Of a DNA stretch of 64,000 nt, positions 1 to 6,896 are shown one piece after another. The DNA lies in the NCBI RefSeq assembly GCF_003097355.1, contig NZ_PYUI01000002.1:1-64000 (forward strand), given 5' to 3'. The position numbers and the translations under genes were made by a program. Origin of the DNA: Arthrobacter sp. H-02-3 (GTDB lineage Bacteria; Actinomycetota; Actinomycetes; Actinomycetales; Micrococcaceae). Each line of letters starts with the position of its first letter. Within the stretch, counting starts at the first letter, position 1. Below the pieces are notes generated by a model. It was not told where the DNA came from, searched no databases, and saw only the letters and a program-made list of their open reading frames with translations.

Positions 1-60
1 GGAGCCGAGAACATCACGAAGTTCCCCTTCGGCCCCGAATACAACATCATCGGCGCCTAA
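1..60 (+). CDS. Creatinase C-terminus (partial, second copy)
   Basis: This is the last 19 codons and stop of a gene whose body lies before the window. The reading frame is fixed by base-for-base identity with the 3' end of the complete creatinase at 3046-4302. The tail NITKFPFGPEYNIIGA is the conserved end of creatine amidinohydrolases (M24 fold). The downstream gene is creatininase, which fits a creatinine/creatine operon. Whether the upstream gene is a whole second creatinase, a fragment or a collapsed assembly repeat cannot be seen from here. Confidence 0.75.
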   Translation, partial: GAENITKFPFGPEYNIIGA

Positions 61-94
61 CCGCACCACACCCCCTGAAAGGGACCGGCAGCAA

Positions 95-125
95 AAGCGG
101 CGCCACATCCACCGTGGCGCCGCTT
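95..125 (+). terminator. Strong hairpin after creatinase copy 1
   Basis: A perfect 12-bp stem (AAGCGGCGCCAC, paired with GTGGCGCCGCTT) closes a 7-base loop 34 bases after the stop codon. There is no long T tract, as is common for actinobacterial hairpin terminators. It lies upstream of creatininase, so creatininase may need its own promoter or depend on readthrough. Confidence 0.75.
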
Positions 126-158
126 CCCGGCACACCATGAACGAGGAGCACCACCAAC

Positions 159-962
159 ATGGACAAGTCAGTATTTCTCGAAGACCTGGACGCCTTCGCA
201 TACCGGGGAGCGCTGGCCTCCGGGGACGCGGTCGTCCTCATCCCTGTCGGGTCCCTGGAGCAGCACGGGCCGCACCTGCCGCTGGGAACTGACACCCTTC
301 TGTCGTCACACTTCGCGGAGGGGGTCGCCAGGCGGCTGGATGCACTCGTTGCCCAGCCCATCGCGTACGGGTACAAGTCGCAGCAGAAATCCGGGGGCGG
401 CAACCACCTCTCCGGTACCACCAGCCTGGATGGTGCCACGCTCATCGGGGTGGCGCGCAACCTGGTCAAGTCCTTCCTCAACCAGGGCGTCAGGCACGTG
501 GTCTTCGTCAACGGCCACTTCGAAAACTACCAGTTCCTGTATGAGGGGATCGACCTGGCCCTGGAAGATCTGGGGCTAGGGCCCGGAGCAGAGCAGAGCG
601 TGCTGCTGCTCTCCTACTGGGACTTTGTCAGCCAGGACACGTTGACTGAGGTCTACCCGGACGGATTCCCGGGGTGGGACATCGAACACGGGGGGGTCCT
701 GGAAACATCGCTCATGCTCCACCTCGAACCGGCCCGGGTTGCCATGGACCGCTTGGTGGACGGCCCGGCCGCCGTCCTGCCGCGCTTCGACAGGCTCCCT
801 GTGGTGCCGGAGCGCACGCCGGCCACCGGCTGCCTTTCCTCAGCCGCCGGATCCAGCGCCGCCAAGGGCGAACTGCTGTACGGGCAGGTGGTCGAAGACC
901 TGGCCGCCGACCTCGCCCCCGAGTTGGTCCGCGAACCCGTCGGGGCGGCCGTTTCAGGGTAG
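159..962 (+). CDS. crnA: Creatininase (creatinine amidohydrolase)
   Basis: This 267-aa cytoplasmic metalloenzyme interconverts creatinine and creatine. It belongs to the creatininase family and is close in length to the Pseudomonas enzyme (about 260 aa). The expected metal and catalytic residues are at family positions: Glu34, His36 (in LEQHGPH), Asp45, His120 and Glu122 (NGHFEN), then Trp154, Trp173, Glu176 and His177 (GWDIEHGG). The segment YGYKSQQKSGGGNH is typical of true creatininases rather than the broader amidohydrolases of the fold. A purine-rich GAGGAG lies about 14 bases upstream of the ATG. With the MHS transporter and creatinase downstream it forms a creatinine-to-sarcosine plus urea route. 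Confidence 0.95.
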   Translation: MDKSVFLEDLDAFAYRGALASGDAVVLIPVGSLEQHGPHLPLGTDTLLSSHFAEGVARRLDALVAQPIAYGYKSQQKSGGGNHLSGTTSLDGATLIGVARNLVKSFLNQGVRHVVFVNGHFENYQFLYEGIDLALEDLGLGPGAEQSVLLLSYWDFVSQDTLTEVYPDGFPGWDIEHGGVLETSLMLHLEPARVAMDRLVDGPAAVLPRFDRLPVVPERTPATGCLSSAAGSSAAKGELLYGQVVEDLAADLAPELVREPVGAAVSG

Positions 963-1071
963 CGGGACATCGGCCGCCCGGCCGGGCGCGATCCGATGCA
1001 GAATCATGAATGCACCGCAGTGCGACACGTCGCCGCGGTGCTTTCGTGTGTCGGGACGGACTTGGGGAACT

Positions 1072-1185
1072 TTAGCCGTTCTTCTTCCAGCGCTTCGGCC
1101 ACTTCAGGTTCAGCAGGAGCAATCCCAGTAGGAGCGAGTCGACTGTCATGATTGCCGCCATGAGGTAGGCCCATCCGGCCATCAT
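1072..1185 (-). CDS. 37-aa single-pass membrane protein
   Basis: This short reverse-strand ORF starts at a tandem ATG ATG and encodes one strongly hydrophobic helix, with core MTVDSLLLGLLLLNLKW at residues 13-29. A basic C-terminus, PKRWKKNG, follows. By the positive-inside rule this predicts an outside N-terminus. Its start overlaps the stop of an 18-codon ORF by ATGA, which suggests translational coupling. The size and topology resemble small subunits that accompany transporters in actinobacteria, but I do not recognise the family. It lies opposite to and between creatininase and the MHS symporter, so its partner is unclear. Confidence 0.6.
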   Translation of the reverse strand: MMAGWAYLMAAIMTVDSLLLGLLLLNLKWPKRWKKNG

Positions 1186-1238
1186 GGCGTGGCCTCCGGC
1201 CGCCGCCCCGCAGTGTGCATGTGTAACCGGATGCCCAT
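1182..1238 (-). CDS. 18-aa upstream ORF coupled to small membrane protein
   Basis: ATG at 1238 is preceded by CAGGAG with a 6-base spacer, a good ribosome binding site. The ORF encodes MGIRLHMHTAGRRPEATP and ends in a TGA that overlaps the ATG of the 37-aa protein. The 37-aa gene has no comparable site of its own, so this ORF probably delivers ribosomes to it. A regulatory leader-peptide role is possible but not shown. Confidence 0.45.
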   Translation of the reverse strand: MGIRLHMHTAGRRPEATP

Positions 1239-1481
1239 GACGATCTCCTGACGTGGATCCCCCCAGTCACTCGATAGTCCACCCAGTCTGCCACCGCGTC
1301 GCCCCGGAGGGAACGGCGTTGCCGCAGGGCTCAAGCTTTTCCCAAGCTGGCACCTGACTTGCGCTTTCAATGCAACTACGTCTCATTGAGCGCAACTGTG
1401 ATTCGCACTCGGGCAGGGCGCTCAGAGGGGTGGTCAATAAGTCTGTCTTGAATTAATTCACGCGCTCGAAACAAAAACCCA

Positions 1482-1538
1482 TTGACTGTGTCATAGGTCA
1501 CGCCTAATCTGATGCAACAGCGTTGCACTGATTGCAAC
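1482..1538 (+). promoter_or_regulatory. Promoter and TGCAAC operator array of the transporter-creatinase operon
   Basis: A near-consensus promoter is visible: TTGACT at 1482-1487, a 17-base spacer and TAATCT at 1505-1510. Directly downstream are three half-sites in alternating orientation: TGCAAC (1513-1518), GTTGCA (1522-1527) and TGCAAC (1533-1538). This is a typical repressor position, and the nearby IclR gene at 4385 is the obvious candidate. A further ATGCAACT lies around 1370. The rest of 1239-1481 contains no gene that I can support. Confidence 0.6.
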
Positions 1539-1560
1539 TCCAAAACCCTTTGGTGGACAC

Positions 1561-2985
1561 ATGAGTAACGAATCTTCCTCCCCCGCCACTCTTGCGGGAG
1601 CGACCAGCCCGGAGTCGAATAACGGGCATGGCAGTACTTCCTCCGGACACAACGCGTTGAGCGGCGGAACCGCCCCGGGCGGTCAAGCCGCATCCGGCAA
1701 CGGTGACGGAGTCAGCCGGGACACCCGACGGCGCGTGGTCGCCGCCAGCTTCATCGGCAACTTCGTCGAATGGTTTGACTACGCCGTCTACGGCTACCTG
1801 GCCGCAACCATCGCGGCGGTCTTCTTCCCCGAATCCAGTCCCCAGACCGCGCTCTTGCTGACGTTCGCCCTGTTCGCGATCTCGTTCCTGGTCCGGCCGC
1901 TCGGCGGCTTCGTTTGGGGCCATATCGGCGACCGCGTGGGGCGCAAGACAGCGCTTTCGCTGTCAATCCTGATCATGTCCGGAGCGACGTTCTGCATCGC
2001 CCTCATCCCGGGGTTCAACTCCATCGGGATCTGGGCCCCGATCCTGCTCCTGGTGGTGCGCGTCGTCCAGGGCTTCTCCGCCTCGGGCGAATACGCCGGC
2101 GCATCCGCCTTCCTGGTGGAGTACGCCCCGGCCAACAAGCGCGGCCTGTACGCCGCGGTGGTCCCGGCCAGCACGGCCGCAGGCCTGCTGCTTGGCTCCC
2201 TGCTCGCGGGCCTGCTGACCGTCCTGCTCAGCGCCGAGGCCATGCAGAGCTGGGGGTGGCGCCTGCCGTTCCTGCTCGCAGCCCCGATGGGCCTGATCGG
2301 ACGCTACATCCGCACCAAGCTCGAAGACACCCCGGTGTTCCGCGAACTGGCGGAAGAGGACCACGCCATCAAGGCGCCGGTCTCCAGCCTGTTCCGGAAG
2401 CACTGGCGGCTGCTACTCAAGGCGGTCGGAGCCGTGCTGCTCAACGCCGTCGGCTTCTACGTGATCCTCAGCTACATGCCCACATACCTGTCCTCGGAAC
2501 TGGGCCTCGGCGCAGCCGAATCCTTCCTGGCCACCACCATCGCGCTGGTGACTTACATCGGGTTCATCTTCCTGACCGGAATGCTCTCGGACCGCTACGG
2601 CCGGAAGAAGGTCCTCATTTCAGCATCCCTGAGCTTCATGGTGCTGACCGTTCCGGCCTTCGCCCTGCTGGGCACGGGGAACTTCCTGGTGATCGTCCTG
2701 GTCCAGATCCTGCTGGGCGGCATGCTCACACTCAATGACGGCACACTCCCGAGCTTCCTGGCCGAAATGTTCCCCACCCGCGTCCGCTACAGCGGCTTCG
2801 CCGTCAGCTTCAATCTCTCCAACGCCCTCTTCGGCGGCACCGCACCCTTCATGGCGACCCTCCTGATCGCCGCGACGGCCAACGCCCTGGCTCCGGCCTG
2901 GTACCTGGCCGGCGCCGCGGCAGTCTCCCTGATTGCCGTCGTGCTCTCCCGTGAAACCAGCAAGGAACCGCTGCGCCACGAGTAG
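1561..2985 (+). CDS. MFS transporter, MHS (metabolite:H+ symporter) family
   Basis: This 474-aa inner-membrane protein has 12 predicted helices after a hydrophilic Ser/Gly/Ala-rich N-terminus of about 55 residues. Family signatures are GNFVEWFDYAVYGYLA (66-81) in helix 1 and GHIGDRVGRKT (120-130) in the loop after helix 2, both typical of the ProP/KgtP/ShiA branch. The gene lies between creatininase and creatinase and 60 bases from the latter, so import of creatinine or creatine is the best inference. The substrate cannot be read from the sequence. The start at 1561 follows a weak ribosome site. A later start near residue 50 would remove most of the unusual tail. Confidence 0.85.
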   Translation: MSNESSSPATLAGATSPESNNGHGSTSSGHNALSGGTAPGGQAASGNGDGVSRDTRRRVVAASFIGNFVEWFDYAVYGYLAATIAAVFFPESSPQTALLLTFALFAISFLVRPLGGFVWGHIGDRVGRKTALSLSILIMSGATFCIALIPGFNSIGIWAPILLLVVRVVQGFSASGEYAGASAFLVEYAPANKRGLYAAVVPASTAAGLLLGSLLAGLLTVLLSAEAMQSWGWRLPFLLAAPMGLIGRYIRTKLEDTPVFRELAEEDHAIKAPVSSLFRKHWRLLLKAVGAVLLNAVGFYVILSYMPTYLSSELGLGAAESFLATTIALVTYIGFIFLTGMLSDRYGRKKVLISASLSFMVLTVPAFALLGTGNFLVIVLVQILLGGMLTLNDGTLPSFLAEMFPTRVRYSGFAVSFNLSNALFGGTAPFMATLLIAATANALAPAWYLAGAAAVSLIAVVLSRETSKEPLRHE

Positions 2986-3045
2986 CCCCGGCCGGCCTCT
3001 AAATTTCCCCTCTAAAGAACAGCACTGCAGAAAGGCACCACCATA

Positions 3046-4302
3046 ATGAGCATCACCACGTCCGACAACGCTTCGTCCATCGCCGAGCTGGAGCGTCTGA
3101 AAGTTCTGCACAACGGGCAGAAGGAAAAGCTGACCTTCTCCAACGCTGAATTTGAGCGCCGGCTCGGCGGATTGCGCCGGATCATGGCAGAGAAGGACCT
3201 GGACGCCGTCGTCCTGACCAGCTACCACTCCATCAAGTACTACTCCGATTTCCTCTTCACGTACTTCGGCCGCTCCTACGCCATGGTGGTCACCAAGGAC
3301 GACACCGTGACCGTCACGGCCAACATCGACGCCGGCATGCCGTGGCGCCGCAGCTACGGTGACAACGTGGTCTACACGGACTGGCGCCGGGACAACTACA
3401 TCTTCGCCATTCAGGAGGCCCTGCGCACCCGCGGCATCAACCCCCGCCGGCTCGGCGTCGAAGACGATTCGCTCCCGCTGGACAACCGCAACAAGATCCA
3501 GGCGGCCTTCGCCGGGGCCACCCTGGTGGACGTGGCGCAGGCCGCCATGCGCCAGCGGATGATCAAGTCGGCCGAGGAAATCGAGGTCATCAAGCACGGT
3601 GCCCGGATCGGCGACCTGGGCGGCGAAGCCATCCGCAACGCCATCACCGCCGGCATCACGGAGTACGAGGTCGCCCTGATCGGCACCGAGGCCATGGTCC
3701 ACGAAATCGCCCGGACCTTCCCGGATTCGGAAATCCGTGACACCTGGGTATGGTTCCAGTCCGGCATCAACACCGACGGCGCCCACAACTGGGCCACCAC
3801 CCGGAAGATCCAGGAACACGACATCCTGTCCCTGAACTGCTTCCCGATGACCTCCGGCTACTACACCGCACTGGAGCGCACCCTGTTCTACGGCGAACCC
3901 GACGCCCGCTCCCTCGAGCTCTGGAACATCAACGTGGAAGTCCACAAGCGCGGCCTTGAGCTCATCAAGCCGGGAGCTGTCTGCAAGGACATCGCCGCCG
4001 AGCTGAACGAGATCTACGTCGGCCACGGCCTGCTGGCCAACCGGACGTTCGGCTACGGCCACTCCTTCGGCGTCCTGAGCCACTACTACGGCCGGGAAGC
4101 CGGACTGGAACTCCGCGAGGACATCGACACCGTCCTGGAGCCCGGCATGGTGGTCTCCATGGAGCCCATGATCACCGTCCTGGACGGCCAGCCCGGCGCC
4201 GGCGGCTACCGCGAGCACGACATCCTGGTGGTCGGCCAGGACGGAGCCGAGAACATCACGAAGTTCCCCTTCGGCCCCGAATACAACATCATCGGCGCCT
4301 AA
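3046..4302 (+). CDS. Creatinase (creatine amidinohydrolase)
   Basis: This 418-aa pita-bread (M24) enzyme cleaves creatine to sarcosine and urea without bound metal. The N-terminal creatinase domain spans about 35-170 and the catalytic domain about 175-410. Residues equivalent to the Pseudomonas catalytic set are present: His247 in SGINTDGAHN, Glu277 in ALERTLF and Glu373 in SMEPM. The N-terminal signature TSYHSIKYYSDFL also matches true creatinases. The first 30 residues extend beyond the usual start. The gene follows the MHS symporter and is closed by a hairpin terminator. Its last 60 bases and terminator are duplicated at the window start. Confidence 0.95.
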   Translation: MSITTSDNASSIAELERLKVLHNGQKEKLTFSNAEFERRLGGLRRIMAEKDLDAVVLTSYHSIKYYSDFLFTYFGRSYAMVVTKDDTVTVTANIDAGMPWRRSYGDNVVYTDWRRDNYIFAIQEALRTRGINPRRLGVEDDSLPLDNRNKIQAAFAGATLVDVAQAAMRQRMIKSAEEIEVIKHGARIGDLGGEAIRNAITAGITEYEVALIGTEAMVHEIARTFPDSEIRDTWVWFQSGINTDGAHNWATTRKIQEHDILSLNCFPMTSGYYTALERTLFYGEPDARSLELWNINVEVHKRGLELIKPGAVCKDIAAELNEIYVGHGLLANRTFGYGHSFGVLSHYYGREAGLELREDIDTVLEPGMVVSMEPMITVLDGQPGAGGYREHDILVVGQDGAENITKFPFGPEYNIIGA

Positions 4303-4369
4303 CCGCACCACACCCCCTGAAAGGGACCGGCAGCAAAAGCGGCGCCACATCCACCGTGGCGCCGCTTCC
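4243..4369. repeat. 127-bp perfect direct repeat, copy 2
   Basis: This is the partner of bases 1-127, offset by 4242 bases and identical throughout. It covers the creatinase 3' end and terminator. After 4369 the sequences diverge at once: IclR upstream region here, creatininase upstream region in copy 1. Confidence 0.95.
4337..4367 (+). terminator. Hairpin terminator of the creatinase operon
   Basis: The same 12-bp perfect stem and 7-base loop as at 95-125, located 34 bases after the creatinase stop and just before the IclR gene. Confidence 0.75.
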
Positions 4370-4384
4370 GGGCCCTCATGCGGA

Positions 4385-5212
4385 ATGATGGTAGACACCA
4401 TGACCCCAGCAGAATCTCCCGAAACCACCGGCAACGGCGACACCAAGGGCACCTCCGTCATAGTCAACGCCATCGCCGTGCTGCGAACATTCACCGCCGA
4501 CGAGCCACTGCTCGGCGTCACCGAGATCGCCAACCGGGTCGGCCTGCACAAGAGCACCGTTTCCCGGATTCTGGCCACCTTCGAACAGGAACACCTGGTG
4601 GAACGGGACCCGGAGAGCCGCCGCTTCCGGCTGGGGCTGGGACTGATCGCCGTCGCCGGACCGCTGCTGGCCGAGCTGGAAGAACGGCGCGTGGCCTACC
4701 CGGTCCTGCGCGAACTCACCGAACAGACCGGCGAAACCAGCGCCCTCATGGTGTGGAACGGCGCCGAATCGATGTGCGTGGAACAGATCGCCAGCCACCA
4801 CCAGATCAAACACACCACCCCGCTGGGTGCCCGGTACACGGACGCCATGAGCGCCTCCGTTCAAGTCTTCCTGTCCGCCGAGCAGTCAGAACGTGTCCGG
4901 ACGCTGCTGCGCAGCGGAGCGATCAGCTATCCGGGACTCGACGACGCCGGCCTGGACGGCTACCAGATCAAGCTCAACGATGTGACGGGCCGCGGGTGGG
5001 CCATCAACTACGGCGAATCATCGATCGACGAAGTGGGCGTCGCGGCCCCCGTCTACGACCACCGCGGTGACATCGTGGCGGCCGTCCTGATCTCGGCACC
5101 CCGGTTCCGCGTTTCACGGGAAAGGCTGCAGAGCCTGGGGGAAGCATGCGCCGCCGCGGCCCACAAGGTCACCACACGCCTGGGCGGACGCGCGCCCCAG
5201 AGCAAGAACTAA
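4385..5212 (+). CDS. IclR family transcriptional regulator
   Basis: This 275-aa DNA-binding protein has an N-terminal winged helix-turn-helix at about 27-80 (ITEIANRVGLHKSTVSRIL-type register, here VTEIANRVGLHKSTVSRILA). A C-terminal IclR effector domain follows at about 95-265. The position after the creatinase terminator suggests it controls the creatinine genes, probably through the TGCAAC array upstream of the MHS transporter. The start is ambiguous: ATG codons occur at 4385, 4388 and 4400, and none has a clear ribosome site. The ligand is not determinable; creatinine, creatine or a hydantoin would fit the context. Confidence 0.9.
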   Translation: MMVDTMTPAESPETTGNGDTKGTSVIVNAIAVLRTFTADEPLLGVTEIANRVGLHKSTVSRILATFEQEHLVERDPESRRFRLGLGLIAVAGPLLAELEERRVAYPVLRELTEQTGETSALMVWNGAESMCVEQIASHHQIKHTTPLGARYTDAMSASVQVFLSAEQSERVRTLLRSGAISYPGLDDAGLDGYQIKLNDVTGRGWAINYGESSIDEVGVAAPVYDHRGDIVAAVLISAPRFRVSRERLQSLGEACAAAAHKVTTRLGGRAPQSKN

Positions 5213-5248
5213 CGCGACCGCACAACCGCACCCGCTTCCGCACCAGCC

Positions 5249-6790
5249 TCAACTGAGCCGGGCCAGCCTGGCCGCCAGATGCAGTGCAGCCAGCCGGCCC
5301 GTGGTGCGGGGGTCGCCGCCGCATAGATCGAAGATCCGCCGCAGCCGCTGGTGCATGGACTGCCGCTCCACGTGCAGCTCCCGGGCTGCGTGGGCCGTGT
5401 TGCACCCGGAATCCATCCACACCGCCAGTGTGTCGAGAAGTCGCGAATGGCGTTGCGCATCATGATCCAGGAGCGCGCCCAGTTGCTGGCGCACGAAGGT
5501 GCGCCGCTGATCGGGATCCAGAGACTGGACGGAGAGACGTTCCACTGCGAATGCCTCCGCGTCGACCACCGGATGGTGCCCGCCGCCGGGACCGGATTTT
5601 TCCCGCGAGGCGGCCAATTCCAGGGTGAGCTTGGCTTCGGACAGCGACCAGGGAGCGTCCGAGATTCCGGTCGCCAGTGGTCCCACTGCGGCCTGCATTC
5701 CATCTATGGCCGGAAGCTCCAGCAGGGCGGCCAGGAGCCTCTGCCGGCTCTCTTCCGGGGCATCCCCTGCCAGGCCGACTACTGCGAGAAGCTCGGCGTT
5801 GTCGACATAGCTCGCATGGAACCGTGCCGCCCGGGCCAGAAGCTGCTCCACCGACGAACGCAACTGTTGCGAGAGATCCGAGCGGACCACCACAGCCGCT
5901 AGCGGCGCGGAGGCCGGAATTCCTGCTGCCGAGGCCAGCTGTTGAAGCCTCCACGGCTGGCTGCCGGAATCCACCGCCCGGATCAAGGCAGCTCCTGCAA
6001 CCTCCCGCAGCCCGGGCGACATCCGCTGCAGCATGGCCAGGGCCAGGATATCCACGGAACGTTTGCCGGCAGTCCGCGCGAGGTTCTCATCCTCGTCCGC
6101 CGGAACCCGGAGCACCAGCTGAGCCGCAAGGATTCCGCGCACGGGCACATCGATCCGGATCAGACGAGCATGTTCTTGCGGCGCGGGGATAGAGCCGCCG
6201 ACTGTGTCGCCGACAACGGTGTTCTCTGGCGCTGCACTGGCCAGGGTCACACCTGTAAGGGAAGCGAGGGCCACCTCGGCGTGCGTGATTCCGGCGAGCA
6301 CGGCCAGAATCCGGTCCAGGCTGCCGCCATGTGCCAGCTCAACGGCCATCGCGTGACTGGCTTCGTCTGCCCGCCGCAATTGGGACACCGACTCGCTGAC
6401 CAGGGACGAGTTGATGGCCTGCATAACACTGACAAACGGCACCACCTTGCGGAGCTCGATCAGAGGAAGCCCGGCCGCCTCGGCGGCTGACACCATCAAG
6501 GACGGGAGCGAAGGAAGAGCGACGCCGGTTTCGATGGCCAAGGCCGCCACTCCCCGCTCTGCCAGCTGGTGGATGTAAGCGACCCGCCGGTCCTCAGAGG
6601 CGAGAGCGAGGGCCTCGCCTCCCGTCAGCAGAAGCTCACCGCCGTCGAGCAGGGGAGCGATGTCCAGAATCTCGCTCGAGTGCACCCATCGGAGCTGGGT
6701 CCGGGCAGCTCTGCTGCTGGCCGCCCGGACGACGGGATCGGCGGCCGCCAGCGTCGGGTGGTGCAGGACATCTTGAAGACGTATTGACAT
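5249..6790 (-). CDS. PucR family transcriptional regulator
   Basis: This 513-aa regulator has a PucR N-terminal domain at about 1-120 (MSIRLQDVLHHPTL opening). A GGDEF-like middle region follows, then a C-terminal PucR helix-turn-helix at about 440-510 (NTAHAARELHVERQSMHQRL). Such proteins usually regulate purine, allantoin or amino-acid catabolism. A longer in-frame start at 6931 would run through the divergent operator and promoter, so I place the start at 6790. The gene is divergent from the NCS1 permease, which is its most likely target. The two genes share a 106-bp control region holding a perfect palindrome. Confidence 0.88.
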   Translation of the reverse strand: MSIRLQDVLHHPTLAAADPVVRAASSRAARTQLRWVHSSEILDIAPLLDGGELLLTGGEALALASEDRRVAYIHQLAERGVAALAIETGVALPSLPSLMVSAAEAAGLPLIELRKVVPFVSVMQAINSSLVSESVSQLRRADEASHAMAVELAHGGSLDRILAVLAGITHAEVALASLTGVTLASAAPENTVVGDTVGGSIPAPQEHARLIRIDVPVRGILAAQLVLRVPADEDENLARTAGKRSVDILALAMLQRMSPGLREVAGAALIRAVDSGSQPWRLQQLASAAGIPASAPLAAVVVRSDLSQQLRSSVEQLLARAARFHASYVDNAELLAVVGLAGDAPEESRQRLLAALLELPAIDGMQAAVGPLATGISDAPWSLSEAKLTLELAASREKSGPGGGHHPVVDAEAFAVERLSVQSLDPDQRRTFVRQQLGALLDHDAQRHSRLLDTLAVWMDSGCNTAHAARELHVERQSMHQRLRRIFDLCGGDPRTTGRLAALHLAARLARLS

Positions 6791-6842
6791 GACACTCCGT
6801 CGCGTAAAGCAACCATTAACTAGACACATCATATATAGGCGG

Positions 6843-6860
6843 ATGTGGCATGTGCCACAT
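6843..6860. promoter_or_regulatory. Palindromic operator between PucR regulator and NCS1 permease
   Basis: ATGTGGCATGTGCCACAT has two perfect 8-bp arms around TG. It lies 37 bases upstream of the permease ATG and 53 bases upstream of the regulator ATG. A dimeric PucR protein is the natural ligand; this is an inference from position and symmetry. Confidence 0.6.
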
Positions 6861-6896
6861 AATGTTGAAGCACCCCAATCGCTCACGGAGGCTCCA

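Larger units (their letters stand above)
1..127. repeat. 127-bp perfect direct repeat, copy 1
   Basis: Bases 1-127 match 4243-4369 without a mismatch. The match covers the creatinase C-terminal codons, the stop and the terminator hairpin, and breaks at base 128. Synonymous positions are identical too, so the duplication is recent or kept uniform by gene conversion. The repeat may extend to the left beyond the window. Confidence 0.95.

Noticed and set aside
2620..4578. 652-codon open frame on the minus strand opposite creatinase
   Set aside because: It mirrors the codon pattern of real genes on the plus strand (GC-rich third positions), has no family resemblance and spans two genes and a terminator.
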